From Athripsodes cinereus (taxonomy: Eukaryota; Arthropoda; Insecta; Trichoptera; Leptoceridae), in contig OX388325.1 in NCBI GenBank assembly GCA_947579605.1, forward strand, positions 13,697,572 through 13,761,571: 64,000 nucleotides of DNA, in the 5' to 3' direction. How positions within the stretch are numbered: the first letter of the stretch is position 1; each line of letters opens with the position of its first letter. The position numbers were made by a program, and so were the translations under genes. The notes beneath the pieces were generated by a model. It did not search any database. It saw only the letters and a program-made list of their open reading frames with translations, and was not told the origin of the DNA. Positions 33,483 through 44,389 of this stretch are shown piece by piece.

Positions 33483-36406
33483 TTAGGGTGCTTCTTATTT
33501 GGCCGAAAAAATTTTTTTTTTGAATTTTTCAAGGGACACCCCATTTTTTTGTTCTATGCTATAAATAAGCGCTGCCGATTTTTTTTCAGAATTTTTCAAC
33601 AAAAATTAGGGGTCGCTACCACGAGAAAAAAATTTAATAAGTATAAAAAAAAAAACAAATTAATTTCAATCAATTTTTTATGTATTTTTTTTATAATCAA
33701 ATACTACAGCCATTTCAAGATTAACAAAATATTGAAAACATAAATTAAAACAATAAAAGTGATGATTTTTTCGTGTTAGGACACTTTTTCCGATATTCTT
33801 TTACTATCAATAACAGGTACTGTTTCTGATTTTCATCGGTGGTATGTAATTTGGTGTACTCTTCCATAAGTGCAACTCCTCTTTCTGCAATGTCATTAAC
33901 AACTTGCATGCCGTATACTATAGCCTTATTGGCTCGGTAAATGTTATCCTTACTCCAAGTTTCCACGTCAGTCTTCAAAAATTCAGATGACATTCCAGTT
34001 AACTCGAAAAATCGGTATGTATTGCTTGTCACGAAATCTTCAAGGTTTTTGTTGATAATCAAATCGCTTTCTAAGGTTTTTCGTTTAGGACAATCCTCTA
34101 ATCCTTCATTGCTTAACGCTTTTACCATTTTCTTTTTAGTTTGTAATGTCACTTCGTCGTCGAAAAAGGCTAAGCCCACAAGTTCTTCTGATAAGTACCA
34201 CAACTGACCCATTAATTTTTTCAAGCTCGCTTTTGATATTTGTTCATCGATTTCCTCGTACAGTTTGAGATCTTTTAAAAGCTGCAAATCATTTCGCGGC
34301 GCAGACGGTCCAGAAGGTGCTACAAACCAATATTTAACATAGACGCGAACTGTGAATACGCAAATATCGAATATTCCCTTTTGTTCTCTTTTGGACATCT
34401 GGAATTGATCTCTGAATAAGAATATTTTCAAAGAATAAATTGCTTTGGCCATCCACCGAGCCCGGTGTAAGCCTGCGGGAGCTTTAAATGATGTAGGCTT
34501 CTCTAACCTTCCTCCCAAAAATAAAATGACAAGCTGTAAAAGTTCTTTGTAGTCGTCTCTAGGTTGATACACCGTCAGTTGTTCTTTGGCAAAAGTAATT
34601 ATCTTATTTGAAATACTTTTGAAATCTTTAGATAACGATTTATCAGTGAAAACTGATTTGTATTCGTCTTGATTTATATTCATCCAAATGCTTCTAAATC
34701 GCTTAAAAATCAAAATATCAGGTCCACTGGAAGGGCTCAATGCTAAGAGCACGACTGCTTCGAGAACTATTTCAAGTATATGATGACGACAAGCAAGCCA
34801 GAGTAGATCTTTTTCAATTTTTTGCTCCAACAGAACGCAAGCCCCATTTCTGTGACCTGTGTTGGACGCCGTTGTATCAAAACACATGCACTTAATCTTT
34901 TCAATCAAATCCCAAGATAATATTGTTTCGAAAACAGCTGCTGCAGTTGCTTCTCCTGTTCCTCGGCTTAATTTCGGCACGGCAAGAAGTTCATTAACGC
35001 TCTGACCCAAAACTAAAATAGGCAATCTGTCTACAACTTCATGACCAGAAATGTCTTCAATCATTTTCCCATCCCAGTGAACGGTGAGGGGAACTTCCGG
35101 CCTAAATTCCGTCTTCAAACATTGCGCTATTTTCTTTCTATGGTGAATTCGTTGGCGACGAATAGACGATGAGTTTATGCTGTATTTGGATGGGTCACAG
35201 CCGGCACTTTTAAGCGCAGATGTTAAAACAACAGCTGCTTTCCTATCACTCAACTTAGCGACGTCAAGACTAACAGCTAATCGGTCGTCTATAATTTTTT
35301 TTCTGGCGCGTTTTAATGGTGGAGATACACGAGAAGAAGGTCCCGGTTGTGGCGACATTGTAGAGCCCTCCTCACTGCTACTGCCCATTAAAGACGAAGA
35401 AGAAGATTCAAGAATGCATTTTTCAGTTAAAATTTTCACACTTGCCTCCTCACGCATTTTTAAAATTTTTAGGCGCTCTTCCTTTTCTTGTGCTTCAGAT
35501 ATTTTTTTTGCGTATTTCTTATCTAAATTTCCTTCTTTCTTTGCGCTAACAGAAAATTCTTGTCTTCTTCGATTTTAATGATTTCCAAAGCCCTAGCATG
35601 AGCTATGTCGAAAAGTTCTTTTATTTCAATTTGCCATCTTGTCTCTTTTAGTTGTAATGTTACAGTCCGCTTTGCTGTATTTTCTTTGTTCTTTTTTAAA
35701 TATTGCCAATGCTTGAAATATTTAAGTATTTTCTCCTTTATGTGTTGTTTCTTCGTAGTGGGTATGCTCGCTTTTTCCCATACAATCATAACATCTCTGG
35801 TAGTATAATCCGCTGAAACACTATTGTTTTGTTTTCCTTCTATTTTATAATAAAAAAATAATTTCAAGACTTCTTTAATTGATGGAAGCTTCGTTTCTAC
35901 TAGGACTGGAGATATCTGTCCAATTAACCACACGTCTGTTTTACTTCTAGTAAATGTTACACGACTACTTGTAGATGCCATTATGGTATGTATAAAAATA
36001 ACAAAAAAATACGCGAACTCTAAAAATCGTGCGTGCGGTCGACTTGCAAGTGTTTTTGACACTGAATGTGAATTTCAGTGTTGATCCAGGGTTGATGTTA
36101 CGGGTAGCGGGTGGTGAGGGAGGGCTGTTAGCCCCCCTTCTTCACTATATTATACGACAGCAGGTACGCAGCGATATAGTTTTCACTTTACCTTTGTGGT
36201 GATTTGAAGTATATGTATTTTTTATAAAATTATTATACCTACCTATACGAAATACCAAATTATTAAATATTCAACATCCGGTAGCGACCCCTAAACCATG
36301 CTTAAAAAATCTGAAAAAAAATGTAAATTATTTTTTTATATAGGAGAACAAAATAACAGGGTGTCCCGTTAATATTTCGAAACTTCAATTTTAAGAAGCA
36401 CCCTAA
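33483..36406 (-). mobile_element. TIR DNA transposon, 2.9 kb, superfamily not assigned
   Basis: Perfect 15-bp terminal inverted repeats TTAGGGTGCTTCTTA (33483-33497 and 36392-36406), then an imperfect GGGACACC...TTTTGTTCT pair. An inner perfect pair TTAGGGGTCGCTACC lies at 33606-33620 and 36280-36294, about 115-125 bp inside each end. Both flanks are (AT)n, so the target duplication could be TA or longer and cannot be resolved. It encodes one transposase-like gene on the minus strand. Confidence 0.85.
33745..36062 (-). pseudogene. Transposase-like protein of unassigned superfamily, one frameshift
   Basis: Two frames read in order: 36062-35523 (179 aa; the internal Met at residue 28, MASTSSRV, is the more likely start) and 35457-33745 (570 aa). 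The second frame stays open upstream of its first Met into the end of the first, so one purine-tract frameshift near 35540 probably split a protein of roughly 770 aa. In the second part VHWDGK and MCFDTTASNTG offer two catalytic Asp candidates, followed by WLACRHHILEIV, a CxxH motif as in many eukaryotic DDE transposases. A later Glu cannot be fixed by eye. A Ser/Pro-rich, basic linker precedes them. The hydrophobic start of the upstream frame is probably non-coding. I do not recognise a superfamily. Confidence 0.75.
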
Positions 36407-36555
36407 TATATATATATATATATACATTTTTACACATATGTTCATTTATAATTTTATACATATATATCTAATTCAAATAAAATAAATTAAATAAAAAGTA
36501 GTTATTTTATTTTAATAGAACTTCATATAGGTATAAAGTTAATTTTATTTCCATT

Positions 36556-36640
36556 TGTTGAAAAAATATTTATGCGCGGCCCAGCATTCATTTTTTTTTG
36601 CAATGTGGCCCTCGTATGGTCAAAGTTTAGACACCCATGG
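36556..36640. repeat. hAT-like terminus
   Basis: Reverse complement begins catgggtgtctaaactttg and carries 'gagggccacattgc', close to the CAGGGGTGTCCAAACTTT-type hAT end. It directly abuts the zinc-finger 5' flank. Confidence 0.5.
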
Positions 36641-36641
36641 T

Positions 36642-36829
36642 CTATGTTGTCCACAGACATCATAGACATTTATTTCTAAATTTGGTCTACAAGTTTGTCT
36701 AAGGAATTTGGTTGTCAAAAATTGACAGTAGTCAGGTGTATGCGTAACACAAAAAGCATTGTGTCCCGTGGTAAAGATATATTATTAAAATCCTAAAACA
36801 CGATTACTTTAAGTTAACATCTACGGAAT
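36642..36829 (+). promoter_or_regulatory. 5' flank of the second zinc-finger gene, displaced
   Basis: Near-identical to 19113-19304 but now separated from its coding region by the insertion at 36830-38243. Confidence 0.6.
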
Positions 36830-38243
36830 GGGCCAGTTGCGGATTTTTTTTTTATTGATTAAAAATGTTAAACAGCACGTAAGAATCACGAATATATGCA
36901 TAATTTTATTATATTTAGCTTAGTTTTGGAGAAATCAGCATTTGAAATTTGAAAAATAATATTCCCGCAAAAACGCCATCCATTACCTTCCATCTTGTGA
37001 TGACGTCACTTCATCCGAGCGTGTCTGTGGTTTTCTGTCTTGTACGGCGTTTAAATGTAGTTTGTTTACGTTTTTTCCGTGTTATTTTTAAATATTTATT
37101 TATTATAAGCACAAAACAGATAATACCTACTGCATATATAAAGTATAGAAAAAATGTAAATCTTTCAGAGATCAAATCTATCATCCAACACAATGCGCCA
37201 CAATTAGTTTAAATAGAACAGAAATCGTCAGCTCATTATTTAAAAGAACTATTTATTTATTATCTACTATTATCGTCATAACATATTCGGTATATATAGT
37301 GGTTTGTAAATGTTGTATAGACTTGAGGTTTAAAGCTGGTATTACATATCTTTAACTGGAACAATAAAAGTTTGGTTTTGTAAAGGTCAATCTGACAATA
37401 TTACCAAAAGTATCTACATTAATGATGTGCGATTTTTTGTCACAAATAGAGATTTTATAGAGAATAATTTTCCATCGCATATAGTTTTCAAGATCTTCTT
37501 CTAACTGAAATCAAAACAGGGAAAAAATATTGATTCAATAAGTCGTTCATAATTAAACAAGAAACAATAAATGTCATAATAATAATAGACATTACAGCAT
37601 GGTCGAAACATATCTCTAAATTCAATATAATCTCAAATACATTATCATGTCTCCTTCGTGTTTTCCCGTAAATACGTATTTTTCAAATAGTTTTATTAAA
37701 ATTCTTTTTACAAATATAATATTATTATACTGAAATTATCCTCGCAAACATAGCGACTAACATTGGATAAAACTTTATTTTTCTTATCGTCTCTTTTGAT
37801 CACCATACACCACTTTTTCCTTTTTACCAGGTCTGTAGGCACGCAAATAAATGCTTTATTTGGAGCTGTAAGCGTGGTGTCTGAGCATAGTGGCTCTATG
37901 CAATATTTATAAAATTTATTTGTAGACATTTTTAAACATAAAAATAATAATTTTGTCTGTAAAGACCGGGAAAATGCAACGAACAGCGAACATTCACTTC
38001 TTAAACAAACTGGATAAACATGTGACCTCGAGAAATTCGAATAAAATGACGTCACATCCGCCATTGACCAACTACGTCGCGTTTTGATAACTACTGTCAA
38101 ATTTTAATGATTTTATATTTTATTTTTACGTATGAAAAAGTGTTTTTTATACATTTTAAAAGTCAAATTATTAATATGTGACCTTCAATTTACGTACTTC
38201 AAGTATTTTCAGCAGAATCCCTCACTACCGCTAACTCCCCCAT
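36830..38243 (-). mobile_element. THAP-bearing TIR element inserted at the zinc-finger start
   Basis: Comparison with 19290-19310 shows extra sequence between 'catctacgga' and 'atggagagatcc'. The ends are imperfect inverted repeats: TGGGCCAGTTGCGG at the left and the complement of ccgctaactccccca at the right. It carries a minus-strand THAP exon. No transposase catalytic domain is visible, so it is either a non-autonomous derivative or a decayed element. The target duplication is unclear. Confidence 0.6.
37708..37929 (-). CDS. THAP-domain exon, one zinc ligand changed
   Basis: From ATG 37929 (MSTNKFYKYCIEPLC) the exon encodes a THAP-type zinc finger: C-x4-C, a proline motif, the conserved W of RKKWCMV and a closing VCEDNF. 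The usual final ligand is C-x2-H, so the histidine appears to be Asn here. A plausible second exon follows tttgatttcag at about 37509 (LEEDLENYM), resembling the sequence after THAP domains in other insect proteins. The splice phase does not fit cleanly, so the gene may be dead. Confidence 0.5.
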   Translation of the reverse strand: MSTNKFYKYCIEPLCSDTTLTAPNKAFICVPTDLVKRKKWCMVIKRDDKKNKVLSNVSRYVCEDNFSIIILYL

Positions 38244-38244
38244 T

Positions 38245-40140
38245 ATGGAGAGATCCAGTGCTGACGAACACAACATTGCAGACTGTCAACAGGCTGATTG
38301 CGTCTTGTGTAACATGCTAATATGTGTAACTGAGGATGATGAGAACGAAGACTTTTTGGCGAATATCGAAGTGAAACGTGAACCTGTTGAGGAAAACAGC
38401 CGTGATATTGGATATGCAGTTCCGTATGGTGATATTGATATTGATGAACCTGATATAAAAGTTGAATGTGAGAGAGCCAAAAATGTGACAGTGGCCAGTA
38501 CATCGTCCCCACCTGCAGATTGTAAACCAGGTCCAAGTAATCAAACTCAAATAAAGGAAATGAGGCGTAAGAATGTTCGCAATGTGAAAAGCAAGAGGTT
38601 AACAAAAACGTTAATAAGTACATTCATGTGTAATATTTGTTCAAAAAACTTCAGTTCATTAAGCAAAATGAAGAAACATCGAATAAAGCACAGTGGCAAA
38701 AAACATTTTGAGTGTAATATTTGTATGAAAAAGTTTACTCAATCTAGTCATTTAGAAACTCATAAAAGAAAACACAGTGGTGAAAAACCTTTTGAGTGTA
38801 ATATTTGTATGAAAAAGTTTAGTCAGTCTGGTCATTTGGAAAATCATAAAAGAATTCACAGTGGTGAAAAACCTTTCAAGTGTAATATTTGTATGAAAAT
38901 GTTTAATCGGTCTGGTAATTTAAAAACTCATAAACGAATTCACAGTGCTGAAAAGCCTTTTGAGTGTAATATTTGTACGAAAAAGTTTAAACATTCTTTT
39001 CGTTTGGACAATCATAAAAGAATTCACAATGGTGAAAAACCTTTCATGTGTAATATTTGTATGAAAATGTTTAATCGGTCTGGTAATTTAAAAACTCATT
39101 AACGAGTTCACAGTGCTGAAAAGCCTTTTGAGTGCAATATTTGTACGAAAAAGTTTAAACATTCCTTTCGTTTGGACAATCATAAAAGAATTCACAATGG
39201 TGAAAAACCTTTCATGTGTAATATTTGTATGAAAATGTTTAATCGGTCTGGTAATTTAAAAACTCATTAACGAGTTCACAGTGCTGAAAAGCCTTTTGAG
39301 TGTAATATTTGTACGAAAAAGTTTAAACATTCCTTTCGTTTGGACACTCATAAAAGAATTCATAGTGGTGAAAAACCTTTTGAGTGTAATATTTGTATGA
39401 AAAAGTTTAGTTGTTCGAGTAACTTAATAAAACATTATAGAATACACAATGGTGAAAAGCCTTTTGAGTGTAATATTTGTATGAAAAAGTTTACTCAATC
39501 TAGTCATTTAGAAACTCATAAAAGAAAACACAGTGGTGAAAAACCTTTTGAGTGTAATATTTGTATGAAAAAGTTTAGTCAGTCTGGTCATTTGGAAAAT
39601 CATAAAAGAATTCACAGTGGTGAAAAACCTTTCATGTGTAATATTTGTATGAAAATGTTTAATCGGTCTGGTAATTTAAAAACTCATTAACGAGTTCACA
39701 GTGCTGAAAAGCCTTTTGAGTGTAATATTTGTACGAAAAAGTTTAAACATTCTTTTCGTTTGGACAATCATAAAAGAATTCACAATGGTGAAAAACCTTT
39801 CATGTGTAATATTTGTATGAAAATGTTTAATCGGTCTGGTAATTTAAAAACTCATTAACGAGTTCACAGTGCTGAAAAGCCTTTTGAGTGCAATATTTGT
39901 ACGAAAAAGTTTAAACATTCCTTTCGTTTGGACACTCATAAAAGAATTCATAGTGGTGAAAAACCTTTTGAGTGTAATATTTGTATGAAAAAGTTTAGTT
40001 GTTCGAGTAACTTAATAAAACATTATAGAATACACAATGGTGAAAAGCCTTTTGAGTGTAATATTTGCAAGAAAAAGTTTAGTCAATCTAGTTATTTGAA
40101 AACTCATAAAAGAATCATAGAATTATATTACTTCGTATAG
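38245..40140 (+). pseudogene. Second C2H2 zinc-finger gene, expanded and stopped
   Basis: Close paralogue of the gene at 19305, with the same N-terminus and start. The open frame ends after 5 full fingers in the sixth at TAA 39100-39102. Frame-consistent finger units continue to 40140, giving about 18 in all. TAA replaces the codon after ...NLKTH at 39100, 39268, 39688 and 39856, always followed by CGA. A 588-bp block (7 fingers) is duplicated. The first frame could still give a 285-aa, 5-finger protein, but its 5' flank is displaced. Confidence 0.85.
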
Positions 40141-41320
40141 AAATGCTGGTAGCTTAGCCGCGATGTTCCAACTCAGGTCGGCCGATCGGCCGACCTGCAT
40201 TTTTGCCTTGTTCAGTACGAAATTGACCATCGTTCGAGTAAGATGTAACGTTCCTTACAAAAATGCATGTTACACATGCACTATTCAGGTGTATACAACT
40301 CAATGGTATTTTATCAACTACAATTTAATTTTCTGTAAGTATCTTAAATTCCCAGTATGGAGTAACTATGTCGCCCTGAGACCCCAAATGAGGCATAAGG
40401 AGAGCGAAACGTTCATTCCACATCACAAAACTCTCCACGCTCCTCTTGGAAGCATAAGTGGAAGATCATGCGCCAAAAAACAAATTAAACACCCTTTCCA
40501 AACCACAAAAAATACAGAACAGGTGGTGAGCCCATTACTTGGAGTAAATATTGTCACACATTTTTAAGTTTTTAGTTATATAAAAGAAAGGCAAAAAAAT
40601 ATTTACCGTTAGCAATCCAGTGTCTCAAGTTCGATTCTCGCTCTTTTCTGATCAATATACTCTTTTATTCAATGTCATATAAGTGCATATATCCATGAAG
40701 TTATATCTTTTGACTATACGACCATTCAGATAAAAACAATAAATTATTGTCAATTTTTACTTTTTCCGAGAAACAATCTGCAGGGAGCAGAACAAGTTTT
40801 ATTTATGTAGGAAAAATATTAGATTTGATTCAAATTTCAAATAATAAAAAAAAATCATTGTACTATCGTTTCATTTTATGCGTGTTTGATAATATTTGAT
40901 GATAACATGTTTGTTTGTTGTGTCATTAAAAAAAAGGTTGTGTATGAAATAGTTAGATACATTCTCTCTTTACTTGCAGACATACAACGGAAAATGTTGT
41001 GAGCACCTGATAAAAGTCTTGCTTCCTTATTGTTAATATATGAGTGAGAGAGAAATACGGATGCATCACATGAGTAAAAGAGTACTTCGTAAAGGACTCG
41101 ATATTGTACCATTGTAAACATATTATATCCTTACACATAGAAAAAAGTTCATTGCATTCATATTGATGTTGTCTTATGCAGTGTATACTTGACATCCTTT
41201 TTCTAAAGTTGCTACTTCTCTCTGCTAGTACTACAAATTGCTAATATTTAAAAAAGGAACATGAAAATTGTGATTCATTGTTCTAAACACCATATCTAGT
41301 ACTTTAGTACATATAAATCT
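40141..41320. other. ~1.2-kb insertion in the zinc-finger copy, content unknown
   Basis: Not present between finger array and decayed finger in the copy at 20351. It holds a perfect 24-bp GC-rich palindrome (40174-40197) near its left edge and a B-box-like agttcgattctcg near 40628. No coding region or clear TIR was seen. Confidence 0.45.
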
Positions 41321-41600
41321 ATGAAAAGAATTCACTATTTAGAATAACCTTTCGAGTGCAATATTTGTATGAAAAAGTTAAGTCGACTTCAGCATTTGGA
41401 AAGGCATAAAATAATTCACAGCGGTGAAAAACCTTTTGAGTACGAAAAAGTCTAGTCGATCTGGTAATTTGACAATTCATAAAAGAATTCCCATTTTAGA
41501 AAAACTTTTTTATTGTAATTTTTTATACGAAAACGTTGAGTCGATTTGGAGAAACATACATAGAAGTATTCACTGCATGCATTTCGTTATTAAAACCCTC
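41321..41600 (+). pseudogene. Decayed 3' fingers of the second zinc-finger gene
   Basis: Finger-like blocks with stops and frameshifts ('gagtgcaatatttgtatgaa', 'tcacagcggtgaaaaacc'), then a block matching 20450-20515. It is the continuation of the array after the insertion. Confidence 0.7.
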
Positions 41601-42112
41601 TCACTAGCAAATTAAATTGAAGAGTCCTGCAACCATTCTTTATATGTAAGTATGTACAATAAATAAGCAAAAAAAAGAAGATTTTTGGTGAAATAATTTT
41701 TTGATTACCATTTACCGTTTTTAAGGGAGGCGCATTTGTTTGTACAAGAATATCGGCAGCTTAAGGACGCGTTACAAACTCTATGAAGTTGTTATTTATT
41801 TTATTTTATTCACAAACATCGTGATGAAAATATACAATGATAAAATATGGAAGCATGAAATGATAGGACCTATTTCAATTTTCTAATCAAAGATTGTAAA
41901 TGTAGAAATTGTGGCCAAAAAAATTCAATCAAAGTTTGAGAATAAATTACATATCAAATAAGTGACTTCATCAGAAAAATTCTTATACCATATTATAAAA
42001 CCAAGTTTTTTTTTAATTGTTTCCGCATAAAATATAAATTCTTTTCTAAACACACGATTTTTAATAAAATAAATTCTTTATGTTCCCGTATGGGCACATT
42101 GGTAACCAGAGG
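41601..42112. repeat. ~510-bp insertion with weak TIRs
   Basis: Absent from the paralogous flank at 20515. The ends read CCCTCT...TA.CAA in inverted orientation. There is no ORF. Confidence 0.45.
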
Positions 42113-42696
42113 GAGTTATGATGATTTTAATTAACTAAATATAAAACACATCGAGAACACGTGATTGATTATCAATATATCAACAATTTTAACTTTAAAA
42201 TATATCAACAATAAACATTTAAATTATTTCAGCTAAAATAGTGTTTCTTTTTCTTTAGGCTTTCCACCCAGTATTGTGTGATTTTTGCATAATAAATATG
42301 TTCCGCGGTCATGGGGTTGTGACCCCCCCTTAGCTGGTTCCAGGACTAATTGAACATAATGATTTTATTTTTATATTTTGTCACCATACAGATTTTATGT
42401 AACTACATACCTTCAACATTAATAAAATACCTACCTACTTTTTACTTGTAGTAGGTATCTAAATTGTTATCAAAATTAAATTATAAGTTCTTGACTAGAC
42501 CACGACTATGCGACCCCCTCCTGGCGCCAAAGCTGGATCCGCCCTTGCGCGAAACATCGTTTTGTTAGACATGAACAAACACCGCAATTTTGTATCAAAA
42601 CTACCCTACAAATAAAACTACCCTTTAAAGTAGGGATGCGAATCTACAGATAATTTCGTATATTACAAGTTACACATAAAACGGTAGGATATACCT
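42113..42696 (+). other. 3' flank of the second zinc-finger gene, part 1
   Basis: Matches 20520-20842, with a ~245-bp extra segment at 42306-42551 (starts ggtcatggggttgtgacc, ends ggatccgccc) that looks like another small insertion. Confidence 0.6.
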
Positions 42697-43502
42697 TAGG
42701 TGCGGGACAAAGACCAACTTTACCTGCCACAGGCCACAAGTAGACTGTGTCTTTGGGTGGTAGGAGTCTCCCTTCAACACGTCGGAGACTCCCTTCGTTC
42801 GTTGACCTGGGAATGTTTACTTCCACCGGATACGACAACGCTTCAACACCTAGGCGCAGCTAGCCTGTGAACTGTGGGGGTGTCATTATTTTAATTATAA
42901 AGTATTTTATACTTAACTTTAAAGTATTCATTCTGAGAAAAAAAATCGATGGTAAATTTTACTTTTTTTATATTTAAAAATTCGTGTAATAACCAAAGAT
43001 ACACTAGATAGGTAATTCAAAGAAAAAATCGGTCATGCAGCCAGTAAAATGTTGCATCCAGTTTTAAACTGACGCTAACGTCAAAACAATACATTACGAA
43101 TGCTTGAAGGTCATCAATGCTGTCTAGTATGTCTATGGTAATAACCATATTTTTAGATGAAACAAATAATGACCTTGAGATGAAGTTTTGGTATTTATTA
43201 AAATATATACCTAATAGAATATCAATATACACCAAAATATAGTCTCATCTTCTCTACTCGAATGCCTTTGAGTACTCTTAATTTATAAATTTACATTGAG
43301 TACTCTTGAGAATGCCCTTTGAAGTGGGCGAAAACGTTAGAGTTTAAATAAATATAGTGAAAACATTAGTGTTTTTAATTGTTTATAAATTATTGAATAT
43401 GAATTTTCAGTGTGAACACAAACACCCTTCAACAATTAATGTTTTTTAATTTGTTTCGCTACGGTAACAAACAAAAAAAAAATTACGAATTTTGTACTAC
43501 TA
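42697..43502. other. Unassigned insertion sequence
   Basis: Begins with a GC-richer block (42697-42890, 'aggagtctcccttcaacac') that may be a LINE 3' UTR piece, then AT-rich DNA. No gene seen. Confidence 0.3.
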
Positions 43503-43625
43503 CTACTACTACTATACCATCACGGCATATCCCACAAGTGGGGAAGCCAGCAGACCAGCTGCATATAAAACATGCAAGCTATCTTCTTCGTGCCAATATA
43601 AAATTAATTTTGTATTGATTTCTTT
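43503..43625 (-). mobile_element. Short RTE-like 3' end
   Basis: taccatcacggcatatcccac...ccagcagaccagctgca, shared with 50660-50755 and 53151-53245 and, inverted, with 47285-47400. It is preceded by (ACT)n, the tail side. Probably truncated RTE or a SINE using that tail. Confidence 0.6.
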
Positions 43626-44389
43626 TTACAAAAACAGCCCGCGGGAAATACTCTATATCCCGAAAACCGCCCCGATGTCACTCATATAATTCCTGCCAAT
43701 TATCAATAAGAGTACGATTGATATTTTGTAAAATTGTCAAAAGAAAACATTCAGTCCCTTTTCAGATATTTGGTTTCAAAGTTTGCATTTTTTCACATTA
43801 GTGCAAAGTTCAACTAGTTATAGAAAAAGAAGGACTGTCTTAAATTCATCTGCATTGCTTCTGAGGATAGTGAAATAAAATATCTCTGTAAATAAAAATA
43901 TCAATGATGATATTTATTGTTTTCATTCTGAAAGAATGATGCGCAAATGAGAATTTATCGGTTTTAGAGTTGTAAATTAGAAGCTTTTGTTGTAATTTTT
44001 CAATATAAGAATTGTAAATATGATTTTGAGTTTTTTTCGATAGACATCGTTTTTTTTCCGTATAAAATACTTTATTCAAATATGTTTTTTAAACTAGAAA
44101 GTTTTGTACTGAAAATATAATATTTTGTTTAAAATATCTCGATATGTTAATAAATAAAAAAGATAAAATAATTTTTCTAAAGATCCATTTTCATTAAAAA
44201 TCACCCACGTTAGAAAAATGGTCGCCAAAAAAAAATTCTTAAGTAAAAAAACTAAAAAGTACTTGTTTGAAAGTCTCAACATATCAGGCAATCAACAGGC
44301 AAAGTATAAAAAATATCAAAAACATCGAGCGACGATTTTTCCATATTTTTGTGGATTTCAAGGATTGATACATTATACCTAATTTACCT
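43626..44389. other. No recognisable feature
   Basis: AT-rich; the short frames seen have no domain. Confidence 0.3.

Noticed and set aside
37011..37193. Small membrane-protein-like frame on the minus strand
   Set aside because: Hydrophobicity comes from AT-rich codons; no conservation or start context.
38245..40140. Programmed readthrough or recoding at the four TAA codons
   Set aside because: The identical position is explained by tandem duplication of one mutation; no recoding signal was seen.
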